64,000 bases of DNA from Pseudomonas iranensis (GTDB lineage: Bacteria; Pseudomonadota; Gammaproteobacteria; Pseudomonadales; Pseudomonadaceae). The DNA lies in contig NZ_CP077092.1 in assembly GCF_014268585.2 (NCBI RefSeq), positions 1,736,001 to 1,800,000 of the forward strand, read 5' to 3'. The notes under the pieces were generated by a model. That model did no database searches and was not told where the DNA came from. It saw only the letters and a list, made by a program, of their open reading frames with translations. A program made the translations under genes and the position numbers. Below, piece by piece: positions 54,971-62,683 of the stretch; within the stretch, counting starts at the first letter, position 1; each line of letters opens with the position of its first letter.

Positions 54971-55864
54971 GTGGAATTCAGCCAACTGCGGATATTTCAG
55001 GCGGTCGCCGAGGAAGGCTCGATCACCCGCGCCGCCGAGCGTTTGCATCGTGTGCCGTCGAATCTGTCGACGCGGCTGAAACAGCTCGAAGAGCAGTTGG
55101 GTGTCGAACTGTTCGTCCGCGAACGGCAGCGCTTGCAACTGTCGCCGGCGGGCAAGGTTTTGCTCGATTACACCGGCAAACTTTTCGCTCTGCGCGATCA
55201 GGCCAGTGCGGCGGTGATGGGCGGGCAACCGGCCGGCGACTTCGTGCTGGGCACCATGTACAGCACGGCGGCGATCCATCTGCCGGCGTTGCTGGCGCGT
55301 TATCACAAGCAATACCCGATGGTGAATTTGCAGGTGCAATCGGCACCGACCGGGGAATTGCTCGAAGGGTTGCTCACCGGTCGCCTCGACGCGGCGTTGG
55401 TCGACGGCCCTCTGGAACTGGCCGGGCTCGATGGCGTGCCGTTGTGCGAGGAGCGGCTGGTGCTGATAACCGAAATCGACCATCCACCGGTGCACAGCGC
55501 GCGGGATGTCGAGGGACGCTCGGTATTCACCTTCCGTCAGGGCTGTTCATATCGCATGCGTCTGGAAGCGTGGTTCTCTCACTACCACGCGGCGATGGGC
55601 CGGCCGATGGAGATCGAGTCGTATCAGGGCATGCTCGCCTGTGTGATTGCCGGCAGCGGTGTGGCGTTGATGGCCGAGTCGATGTTGGCCAGCTTGCCAG
55701 GTCGCGAAAGCGTCGCCGTGCATCCGTTGGCCGAGCCGTTCGCGGGTGCGACAACATGGCTCATGTGGCGCAAGGGTATGGCCGGGGCCAACCTGAATGC
55801 CTGGATCGACGTGCAGCAAGCGGTCTATCCCGTGGCTTTGCATGAAGTCCGTGAAACAGCGTGA
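54971..55864 (+). CDS. LysR-family transcriptional regulator
   Basis: 297 aa. HTH EFSQLRIFQAVAEEGSITRAAERLHRVPSNLSTRLKQLEEQLGV at 2-46, then effector domain. GTG 54971 follows AGGAGAAAGTGG. It is divergent from the YbfB-type MFS gene, which it probably controls. The spacer (54867-54970) is AT-rich (TTTAAAATTGAATAATAG), fitting overlapping promoters. Confidence 0.86.
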   Translation: MEFSQLRIFQAVAEEGSITRAAERLHRVPSNLSTRLKQLEEQLGVELFVRERQRLQLSPAGKVLLDYTGKLFALRDQASAAVMGGQPAGDFVLGTMYSTAAIHLPALLARYHKQYPMVNLQVQSAPTGELLEGLLTGRLDAALVDGPLELAGLDGVPLCEERLVLITEIDHPPVHSARDVEGRSVFTFRQGCSYRMRLEAWFSHYHAAMGRPMEIESYQGMLACVIAGSGVALMAESMLASLPGRESVAVHPLAEPFAGATTWLMWRKGMAGANLNAWIDVQQAVYPVALHEVRETA

Positions 55865-55955
55865 ACCAATCGCAACAGATTCTGTTCAATTCAGTAACAG
55901 ATCATTGCGGATTTGGCCGAGCATTGCGTAGGACTTCGGACTATTATCAGTGCGA

Positions 55956-55979
55956 AGCGGCCTCAGAATTCCGGCCGCT
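55956..55979 (+). other. Leader hairpin upstream of the PA1414-like ORF
   Basis: AGCGGCC / GGCCGCT, 7-bp stem with a 10-nt loop, 21 nt before the start codon, just ahead of the GAAGGGGGC ribosome site. It could structure the 5' end of a small RNA. Confidence 0.45.
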
Positions 55980-56000
55980 CAGCACCACCCTGAAGGGGGC

Positions 56001-56135
56001 ATGACGATGAAAGAGAAAATCCAGAACTGGCTGCACGATTTGGGAGTTGCCCTCGGTTTGATCGAACCGCCTCTGCAACCGGTACCGATTCGCACGGACG
56101 ACGAACAGCGCCGACGCCAGCCACGTCGCCGTTAA
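56001..56135 (+). CDS. PA1414-family micro-protein
   Basis: 44 aa: MTMKEKIQNWLHDLGVALGL then IEPPLQPVPIRTDDEQRR and an Arg-rich end. The amphipathic helix NWLHDLGVALGLIEPP followed by Pro and basic residues matches what I recall of the PA1414 family. In P. aeruginosa PA1414 lies a few genes before the gbu cluster (PA1418-PA1422), exactly as here, and that locus yields the anaerobically induced sRNA SicX. GAAGGGGGC directly upstream of ATG 56001. I see no clear Anr box (TTGAT-N4-ATCAA) in the 136 nt upstream. Confidence 0.75.
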   Translation: MTMKEKIQNWLHDLGVALGLIEPPLQPVPIRTDDEQRRRQPRRR

Positions 56136-56156
56136 TACCTGCGATCAGAGATTTCA

Positions 56157-56216
56157 AGATCGCAGCCGTCGGCAGTTTCTACAAAGTGTAGGAGCCGCCG
56201 AAGGCTGCGATCTTTT
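56157..56216. repeat. Intergenic palindrome, family B, copy 3
   Basis: AGATCGCAGCCGTCGGCAG and complement GCCGCCGAAGGCTGCGATCT with the TTTTGC tail; short-loop version, acting as a likely terminator for the PA1414-like transcript and for the convergent symporter gene. Confidence 0.9.
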
Positions 56217-56295
56217 GCTTTTCGCCAAGCGAAAAAACGGGTGTGGCCACCGACGCCACACCCGCTGAAGAAAGCATCAAGTCGTTACAGCCGAT

Positions 56296-57675
56296 TCACA
56301 CCGCGGTTGCCACGGTCGCCGGGCGCGGCGAGAACAGGCTGACCAGTACAAAGCTCACCAGGCTGACACCCAGGCTGTAATAGATCGGCGTGTTCGCGTC
56401 CATACCGTCCTTGACCATGAACAACAGCGCCGTGATAAAGCCCAGCGTCATCGCGCTGATCGCCCCGGCAGTGGTCGCACGCTTCCAGAAAATCGCGCCC
56501 ATCAGCGGAATCAGCATGCCGCCGACCAAGAGGTTGTAAGCCAGGGTCAGCGCGCTGATCACGTCATTGACGACCAGAGCAATGCCCAGCACCGCGATCC
56601 CTGTCAGCAGCGTAAACAGGCGGCTGACCGCGACGTTGGACTGTTTGCCGCCGCGCAGTTTCGGCAGCAGGTCTTCGGTCAGGGTGGTGGACGCGGCGAG
56701 CAGGCCGGCGCTGGCGGTGGACATCATCGCCGCCAGTGCGGCAGCGATCACCAGGCCACGGATGCCGTCAGGCAGCGAGACTTTGACGATGGCGGCAAAA
56801 GCGTTGTTGACGTTGTCCAGATCCGGAATCAGTACATGCGCAGCCATGCCGATCAAGGCGCAGACCAGGCCGTAAATGATGCAGTAGATCCCCGCGGAAG
56901 TGCCGGCGTATTTGGCGACTTTTTCGCTTTTGGCGGTGAACACCCGCTGCCAGATGTCCTGGCCGATCAGGATGCCGAAGAAGTAGATCATGAAGTAGGT
57001 AATGATCGTGTCCCAGCCGATGCTGGTGAAGTTGAAGCTGGCCGCCGGCAGTTGCGCGACCAATTGATCCCAGCCGCCTACGCGGTAAAGGCAGATCGGC
57101 AACAACACGAACATCAGGCCAACCGTCTGGATGCCGAACTGGACGATGTCCGTCAGGGTCAGCGACCACATGCCGCCGATCGTTGAATAAATCACCACGA
57201 TACCGCCGCCCAGCAGTACGGAAATCCAGAAGGGCAGACCGAACAACACTTGCAGCACGGTGCCGATCGCCAGAATCGAGGTCACGCCGATCATCAGGGC
57301 GTAAGCGAGCATGATCGTCGCACTGGCGGTGCGCGCCATCGGGTTGTAGCGCTTCTCCAGGACCTGGGTGACGGTGAATACCTTGAGTTTCAGCAAGGGC
57401 TTGGCGAGGAACAGGTTCAGCGCGACGATGCCGCAGCCCAGTGCCGCGCACAGCCAGAATCCGGAGATGCCATGCACGTAACCCAGACGCACGGTGCCGA
57501 CGGTGGAGGCGCCGCCGAGAACGGTCGCCGCCATGGTGCCCATGTACAGCGACGGCCCCAGGTTACGCCCGGCAACCAGATAGTCTTCGTGGGTCTTGGC
57601 CTTGCGCATGCCGTAGTAGCCGAGAATCAGCATCGCAGCGGCATAAATGAGTACGACGAATAAATCCAAAGCCAT
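56296..57675 (-). CDS. Sodium:solute symporter (SSS family)
   Basis: 459 aa, about 13 helices. Blocks: LGYYGMRKAKTHEDYLVAGRNLG near 18, GGASTVGTVRLGYVHGISGFW near 54, and AALAAMMSTASAGLLAASTTLTEDLLPKLRG near 315, the sodium-site region. Syntenic with PA1418 next to the guanidinobutyrate genes, so uptake of 4-guanidinobutyrate or a related compound is a fair inference. ATG 57675 has GGAGACACGCCATC upstream, slightly long spacing. Confidence 0.88.
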   Translation of the reverse strand: MALDLFVVLIYAAAMLILGYYGMRKAKTHEDYLVAGRNLGPSLYMGTMAATVLGGASTVGTVRLGYVHGISGFWLCAALGCGIVALNLFLAKPLLKLKVFTVTQVLEKRYNPMARTASATIMLAYALMIGVTSILAIGTVLQVLFGLPFWISVLLGGGIVVIYSTIGGMWSLTLTDIVQFGIQTVGLMFVLLPICLYRVGGWDQLVAQLPAASFNFTSIGWDTIITYFMIYFFGILIGQDIWQRVFTAKSEKVAKYAGTSAGIYCIIYGLVCALIGMAAHVLIPDLDNVNNAFAAIVKVSLPDGIRGLVIAAALAAMMSTASAGLLAASTTLTEDLLPKLRGGKQSNVAVSRLFTLLTGIAVLGIALVVNDVISALTLAYNLLVGGMLIPLMGAIFWKRATTAGAISAMTLGFITALLFMVKDGMDANTPIYYSLGVSLVSFVLVSLFSPRPATVATAV

Positions 57676-57735
57676 GATGGCGTGTCTCCGATTGTCTTTT
57701 TTATGGTCAAGCAAATGGGGTCTGCAAGGCTTCCT

Positions 57736-57822
57736 GTGGGAGCGAGCCTGCTCGCGAAGGCGGTCTGTCAGTCACACCAATGTTGGATGTGCTGAAGTCT
57801 TCGCGAGCAGGCTCGCTCCCAC
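57736..57822. repeat. REP pair, family A, copy 11
   Basis: Units 57736-57758 and 57800-57822 in the gap between two co-directional leftward genes of the gbu cluster. Confidence 0.95.
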
Positions 57823-57838
57823 AGGGTTTTGCGTTTAT

Positions 57839-59341
57839 TCAGGCGGCCTGACGTAGTTCGGGTTTTATGGCGGCTTCACTGCGCACATCCGTTGGCCCAA
57901 ACACCTCCCGAGGTTCGGGGAACAGGCGCAGCAGCGTCAGATACACCACCGACGCCAGGCCCAATGTCACCGGCAAACTGATGTCGATGCCACCGGCCAG
58001 TTCGCCCAGCGGGCCGACGAACTGCCCCGGCAGGTTGACGAAGCACAGGCCGACCAGCGCACTCGGAATCCATGCACCGAGACCGCGCCAGTTCCAGCCG
58101 TGGTTGAACCAGTAGCGTCCGCCCTGTTCACCGCGAGTGAACACTTGCAGGTCATCCGGGCAGTAGAAGCCGCGCCGCACCAGCAGGCCGATGATCATGA
58201 TCACCATCCACGGGGTGGTGCAGGTGATGATCAGCACGGCGAAGGTCGACACGCTTTGCACCAGGTTCGCCGCAAAACGGCCGATAAAGATGAAGGCGAT
58301 CGACAGCACGCCGATCAGCAAGGTCGCCTTGACCCGGGAGAGCACGCGCGGGAACACGCTGGACATGTCCAGCCCGGTGCCATACAGCGACGTGGTGCCG
58401 GTGGACATGCCACCGATCACCGCAATCAGGCACACCGGCAGGAAGAACCAGTTCGGCGACACAGCCAGCAAGCCGCCGACATAGTTGTTCGCGGCGATGT
58501 AGTCCGGCGCCTTGATCGCGACGATGGTGGCGGTGGCGAGGCCGAACAGGAATGGGATCAACGTTGCCAGTTGTGCGGCGATCACCGCCAGCATGATCCG
58601 GCCCTTCGGCGTCTCACGCGGGATGTAGCGCGACCAGTCGCCGAGGAACGCACCGAAGGAAATCGGGTTGCTCATCGCCACCAGCGCCGCGCCGATGAAT
58701 GCCGCCCAGAACCCGGCCTGACCCAGCGCCACGCTGCCGGCGTACTGGCTGTCGAAAGCAGGGGCGAAGGCGAAGATGCCGAGCAGGAACAACAGGCTCG
58801 CGGCCCACACCGCGATGCGGTTGACCCACAGCATGATGCGGAAACCGTAGATGCACACGGTCAGCACCAGCAGCGCGAACAGACCGTAGGCCAGGCCCAG
58901 GGTCAGGTCGGTTTCCGGCAGATCAACGAGGCGTTTGGCGCCGCCGACCAGCGCATCACCCGAGCTCCACACTGAAAGCGAGAAGAAGGCGATTGCCGTC
59001 AGCAACGACAGGAACGACCCGACAATCCGCCCGTGCACGCCGAAGTGCGCACCGGAAGACACGGCGTTGTTGGTGCCGTTGAGTGGGCCGAACAGGCCCA
59101 TCGGCGCAAGGATCAGCGCACCGACCACCACACCCAGCACAATCGCCCAGACACCCGCCTGAAACGACAGGCCGAACAGCACCGGGAAACTGCCGAGCAC
59201 AGCGGTGGCAAACGTATTGGCGCCGCCGAAGATCAAGCGAAACAAGTCGCTGGGTCGGGCGTCGCGCTCATGATCCGGGATCTGTTCGACCCCGTTTGTT
59301 TCGATGCTGCTAAGGCTTTTTTCGTTGTTGTTGTTATTCAT
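57839..59341 (-). CDS. NCS1-family purine/cytosine permease-like transporter
   Basis: 500 aa, 12 helices. NCS1 marks: RPSDLFRLIFGGANTFATAVLG near 30, GALILAPMGLFGPLNGTNNAVSSGAHFGVHGRIVGS near 75-110, and AMSNPISFGAFLGDWSRYIP near 220. Syntenic with PA1419. ATG 59341 has GGAGCAGATC upstream. The cluster therefore has two candidate permeases, one SSS and one NCS1, for guanidino compounds or purines. Confidence 0.88.
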   Translation of the reverse strand: MNNNNNEKSLSSIETNGVEQIPDHERDARPSDLFRLIFGGANTFATAVLGSFPVLFGLSFQAGVWAIVLGVVVGALILAPMGLFGPLNGTNNAVSSGAHFGVHGRIVGSFLSLLTAIAFFSLSVWSSGDALVGGAKRLVDLPETDLTLGLAYGLFALLVLTVCIYGFRIMLWVNRIAVWAASLLFLLGIFAFAPAFDSQYAGSVALGQAGFWAAFIGAALVAMSNPISFGAFLGDWSRYIPRETPKGRIMLAVIAAQLATLIPFLFGLATATIVAIKAPDYIAANNYVGGLLAVSPNWFFLPVCLIAVIGGMSTGTTSLYGTGLDMSSVFPRVLSRVKATLLIGVLSIAFIFIGRFAANLVQSVSTFAVLIITCTTPWMVIMIIGLLVRRGFYCPDDLQVFTRGEQGGRYWFNHGWNWRGLGAWIPSALVGLCFVNLPGQFVGPLGELAGGIDISLPVTLGLASVVYLTLLRLFPEPREVFGPTDVRSEAAIKPELRQAA

Positions 59342-59392
59342 GATCTGCTCCGATCATCAGGCGCGCTCATCGTGCGTGAGCGTCACCATTGG

Positions 59393-59815
59393 CTAAGGGG
59401 GTGGCAGCCCTTCCGGCATTGCGGACAAATGTTCGTGACAGGCCAGCCATAGGCCTTGTTGTTCTAGGCTCGACGCTTGTCTTCTGAAAACAATCGTCTC
59501 GCGCTCCTGGCTGAAGTGTTGCTCCCCTTGCATGCGCAGCTCGGTGGCCACGTCATGGATGAAAATCGCCACGTCACCCTGCAGGCTGACAAAGGCGTTG
59601 CTCGAGGTGCACGACAGCACCTCGAAGCCATCCTCGGCACGCCAGCGGTCCCACAACGCCTGATAGGCATCGCGCGACAGCAATGGCTGGTCGAGGGTGT
59701 AGAAAACGAAGCTGGCATCGGCGCTGAACGCACCGAAGTAGGCTTCGCGATCGTTACGCGCAAACGCGGCGACCAACTCGGCGGCCGCGTGCAAAACCTG
59801 ATCACGTGCGTGCAT
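59393..59815 (-). CDS. SnoaL/NTF2-like protein (PA1420 type)
   Basis: 140 aa, cone-shaped NTF2-like fold predicted: HAAAELVAAFARNDREAYFGAFSADASFVFY at the N-terminus, then SRDAYQALWDRWRAEDGFEVLS and a terminal WLACHEHLSAMPEG strand. Only 10 nt after the gbuA stop codon, so cotranscribed. Role in guanidinobutyrate use is unknown. Confidence 0.8.
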   Translation of the reverse strand: MHARDQVLHAAAELVAAFARNDREAYFGAFSADASFVFYTLDQPLLSRDAYQALWDRWRAEDGFEVLSCTSSNAFVSLQGDVAIFIHDVATELRMQGEQHFSQERETIVFRRQASSLEQQGLWLACHEHLSAMPEGLPPP

Positions 59816-59825
59816 GACCCGATCC

Positions 59826-60776
59826 TCAGCGATGAACCACGCCAGGCAGTACGCAGAGCATTTCGTACAGCAGGTTGGCGGCCAGCAGCGAGGTGTTGCC
59901 GGTGGTGTCGTAAGCGGGCGAGACTTCTACCAGATCGCAACCGATCAGGTCGAGGCCCTGGCAGCCACGGATGATTTCGATCGCCTGAATGGTGGTCAGG
60001 CCGCCGATTTCCGGGGTGCCGGTGCCGGGCGCCCAGGCCGGGTCGATGCCGTCGATGTCGAAGCTCAGATACACCGGACCGCCACCGACCTTCTCGCGCA
60101 CTTCCGCCATCAGCGGCGCCAGCGACTTGTGCCAACACTCTTCGGCCTGCACCACGCGGAAACCCTGGTCGCGGCTCCAGTTGAAGTCGTCGGCGGTGTA
60201 ACCCTGGGCACGCAAACCGATCTGCACCACGCGGTCGCAATCGAGCAGACCTTCTTCGACGGCACGGCGGAACGTGGTGCCGTGGGCGATCTTCTCGCCG
60301 AACATGTGATCGTTGACGTCAGCGTGGGCATCGATGTGCACCAGGCCAACCTTGCCGTGCTTTTTATGAATCGCACGCAGGATCGGCAGGGTGATGGTGT
60401 GGTCGCCGCCCAGGGTCATCGGGATGACGTTGTGCTCGAGGATGTTGTCGTAGGCTTCTTCGATGATGCGCACGGCGTCGAGCAGGTTGAAGGTGTTGAT
60501 CGCCACGTCACCGATGTCGGCCACCGACAGCGAGTCGAACGGCGCGGCGCCGGTGGCCATGTTGTACGGGCGGATCATCACCGATTCGGTGCGGATGTCG
60601 CGCGGCCCGAAGCGGGTGCCGGGGCGCAGCGAAGTGCCGATGTCCAGCGGCACGCCCACAAAGGCAGCGTCGAGGCCGGCAGCGGTCGGTACATGGGGAA
60701 GTCGGAGCATGGTGGCGATGCCGCCGAAACGCGGCATTTCATTGCCGCCCAGTGGTTGGTGAAGAATCTTGTCCAC
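59826..60776 (-). CDS. gbuA: Guanidinobutyrase (agmatinase/ureohydrolase family)
   Basis: 316 aa. Manganese site motifs: TLGGDHTITLP (His, near 123), LVHIDAHADVND (near 147) and SFDIDGIDPAWAPGTGTPE (near 231), all intact. N-terminal GVPLDIGTSLRPGTRFGPRDIR is a ureohydrolase block. Hydrolyses 4-guanidinobutyrate to GABA and urea. Assignment to guanidinobutyrase rather than agmatinase rests on the PA1418-PA1422-like gene order. GTG 60776 has GAGGCCCTACCC upstream. Confidence 0.88.
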   Translation of the reverse strand: MDKILHQPLGGNEMPRFGGIATMLRLPHVPTAAGLDAAFVGVPLDIGTSLRPGTRFGPRDIRTESVMIRPYNMATGAAPFDSLSVADIGDVAINTFNLLDAVRIIEEAYDNILEHNVIPMTLGGDHTITLPILRAIHKKHGKVGLVHIDAHADVNDHMFGEKIAHGTTFRRAVEEGLLDCDRVVQIGLRAQGYTADDFNWSRDQGFRVVQAEECWHKSLAPLMAEVREKVGGGPVYLSFDIDGIDPAWAPGTGTPEIGGLTTIQAIEIIRGCQGLDLIGCDLVEVSPAYDTTGNTSLLAANLLYEMLCVLPGVVHR

Positions 60777-60941
60777 GGGTAGGGCCTCATCGTCTTTGTT
60801 TTATTTATGCCGGCGCGCCGTTGAGCACAGGTTCGGACGCCGCTGTGGGGCCGATCATGCGAAATGTAGTGACGGGGAAGAATCGCTACGGGCAAAAACT
60901 TAGTTCAGATTTTTCTAAACTAATGCCAGACTTCCACACCT

Positions 60942-61056
60942 GATCGTTCCCATGCTCTGCGTGGGAATGCATCCACGGACGCTCCGCGTCCAGCCGTACT
61001 CGCAAGTGACGCAGAGCGTCACGGGCTGCATTCCCACGCAGAGCGTGGGAACGATC
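60942..61056. repeat. Intergenic palindrome, family D, copy 2, inside the gbuA-gbuR control region
   Basis: Ends TGATCGTTCCCATGCTCTGC and complement; inner arms GACGCTCCGCGTC / GACGCAGAGCGTC. It fills 115 nt of the 293-nt divergent region and ends 13 nt before gbuR's ATG, within its ribosome-site neighbourhood. The remainder (60777-60941) must carry the gbuA promoter: AT-rich TTAGTTCAGATTTTTCTAAA lies at about 60900-60919. Confidence 0.92.
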
Positions 61057-61069
61057 CTTGGGAGCAGAA

Positions 61070-61963
61070 ATGGCCAACGCTTTACCCGACCTGAAACTCC
61101 TGCGCATCTTCGTCAGCGTCGTGCGTCATCAGGGTTTTGCCAATGCGCAGCAGGAACTCAACCTGTCGACCTCGGCGATCAGCACCTACATGAGCCAGCT
61201 CGAAGCCGCGCTTGGTCTGGTGCTGTGCCATCGTGGGCGCGGTGGCTTCAGCCTGACCAGCAAGGGCGAGCTGTTCCATCAGGAAACCCTGCGCCTGCTC
61301 GCCGAGCTTGAAGGCTTCGAGCAATACGCCGCCGCGCTCAAGGGCGAACTGCGCGGCACGCTCAATCTCGGGGTGATCGACTCCACGGTCAGCGACAAGG
61401 CGCTGCCATTTGCCGAAGCCATCGGCGCCTACAGTCAGGAACACCCGGCGGTGCATTTGCACCTGTCAGTGATGAGCCCTTATGAATTGCAGCTCGGCGT
61501 GCAGGACAATCGCCTCGATCTGGCGATCGGTGCGTTTTCCACGCGCATGAGCGGTCTGGTCTACATGCCGCTGTACCGCGAGCAGCACTGGCTGTATTGC
61601 AGCAGTCGCCATCCACTGTTCAACGAACGGCGCATCCCCGAGCAGGTCATCACCCAGCAACGGATGGTCGGGCGCGGTTACTGGAGTCAGGCGGAACTGG
61701 CCCGGCACGGTTTCAAACACAGTGCCGCGACCGTGGAAAGTATGGAAGCGCAGCTGATTCTGGTGCTCTCCGGCGCCTACATTGGTTATCTGCCGGAGCA
61801 CTACGCGCAGGCCTGGGCCGACAAGGGTGATCTGCGCGTTCTGCTGCCGGCGACCTTCGGTTATCAGGCACCGTTTTCGATGATCATGCGCAGGGGCCGC
61901 AGCCGCGAGCCGCTGATCCAGACCTTCCGCGATTTGCTCAAAGCGCAATTGAATCAGGCGTAA
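61070..61963 (+). CDS. gbuR: LysR-family regulator of guanidinobutyrate use
   Basis: 297 aa. HTH at LLRIFVSVVRHQGFANAQQELNLSTSAISTYMSQLEAALG (9-48), then effector-binding lobes. Divergent from gbuA; in P. aeruginosa the equivalent GbuR activates gbuA in response to 4-guanidinobutyrate. ATG 61070 follows GGGAGCAGAA. Only 6 nt precede the DTW gene. Confidence 0.87.
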   Translation: MANALPDLKLLRIFVSVVRHQGFANAQQELNLSTSAISTYMSQLEAALGLVLCHRGRGGFSLTSKGELFHQETLRLLAELEGFEQYAAALKGELRGTLNLGVIDSTVSDKALPFAEAIGAYSQEHPAVHLHLSVMSPYELQLGVQDNRLDLAIGAFSTRMSGLVYMPLYREQHWLYCSSRHPLFNERRIPEQVITQQRMVGRGYWSQAELARHGFKHSAATVESMEAQLILVLSGAYIGYLPEHYAQAWADKGDLRVLLPATFGYQAPFSMIMRRGRSREPLIQTFRDLLKAQLNQA

Positions 61964-61969
61964 CCCACC

Positions 61970-62566
61970 ATGTCCCGAGCCCAATGCCCGCGCTGCCTGC
62001 GCCCCCAAACCCACTGCCTGTGCCCGTTGATTCCGCACCTCGACAGCCGCACGCGCGTGTTAGTGCTGCAGCATCCGAGCGAGGTCAGCCACGCGCTCAA
62101 TACCGCGCGGCTGGCGGCGCTGGGGCTGAGCAATGCCGAGCTGATTGTTGGCGAGGTATTCGAGGATTTGCCGAAACTGTTGAACCGGCCGGGCTATCAG
62201 GCGCGCTTGCTGTTCCCGGCTGAGGATGCGCAGCCGTTGCAGGTTTACGTGCCAAATGATCAGCCAATGTTGCTGGTCGTCCCGGACGGCACCTGGCGCA
62301 AAGCGCGCAAGATGCTGCACCTCAATCCGCTGCTGGCGGCGCTGCCACGGGTGACTCTGACCGAGGGCGGCGTGTCGCGCTATCGCTTGCGCAAGGCACC
62401 GGGGCCGGGGGCGCTATCGACGATCGAGGCGATCGTCCAGGCGCTGGAAACCCTCGAAGCGCCGACGACGTTTGCGCCGTTGCTCAAGCCGTTTGAAGCG
62501 CTGATCGAAGGGCAGATTGCGGCGATGGGGGAGGAGACCTTTCAGCGTAACCATGGCGACAGATGA
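61970..62566 (+). CDS. tapT: DTW-domain tRNA-uridine aminocarboxypropyltransferase
   Basis: 198 aa. N-terminal zinc-ribbon Cys pairs (CPRCLRPQTHCLC), HPSEVSHALNTARL near 35, and PDGTWRKARKML near 104 with the DTW motif as DGTW. The E. coli counterpart YfiP (TapT) makes acp3U47 in tRNA. Start ATG 61970 is 6 nt from the gbuR stop, suggesting cotranscription; the ribosome site is weak. Confidence 0.85.
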   Translation: MSRAQCPRCLRPQTHCLCPLIPHLDSRTRVLVLQHPSEVSHALNTARLAALGLSNAELIVGEVFEDLPKLLNRPGYQARLLFPAEDAQPLQVYVPNDQPMLLVVPDGTWRKARKMLHLNPLLAALPRVTLTEGGVSRYRLRKAPGPGALSTIEAIVQALETLEAPTTFAPLLKPFEALIEGQIAAMGEETFQRNHGDR

Positions 62567-62586
62567 TCATTGTCTGTGCGGGCCTC

Positions 62587-62651
62587 TTCGCGAGCAGGCT
62601 CGCTCCCACAGGGAAACGCATTCCAATTGTGGGAGCGAGCCTGCTCGCGAA
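62587..62651. repeat. REP pair, family A, copy 12
   Basis: Units 62587-62609 and 62629-62651, 19 nt apart, between convergent genes. Confidence 0.95.
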
Positions 62652-62683
62652 GCGCCAGATCAATCACCGCAATTCAAAGATCA

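Noticed and set aside
55913..55928. Sigma-54-like site TTGGCCGAGCATTGCG upstream of the PA1414-like ORF
   Set aside because: GG-to-GC spacing is 9 nt instead of the required 10, so it is unlikely to be functional.
55865..56000. Anr box upstream of the PA1414-like ORF
   Set aside because: No TTGAT-N4-ATCAA match; the nearest (TTCAATTCAGTAA) departs at several key positions.
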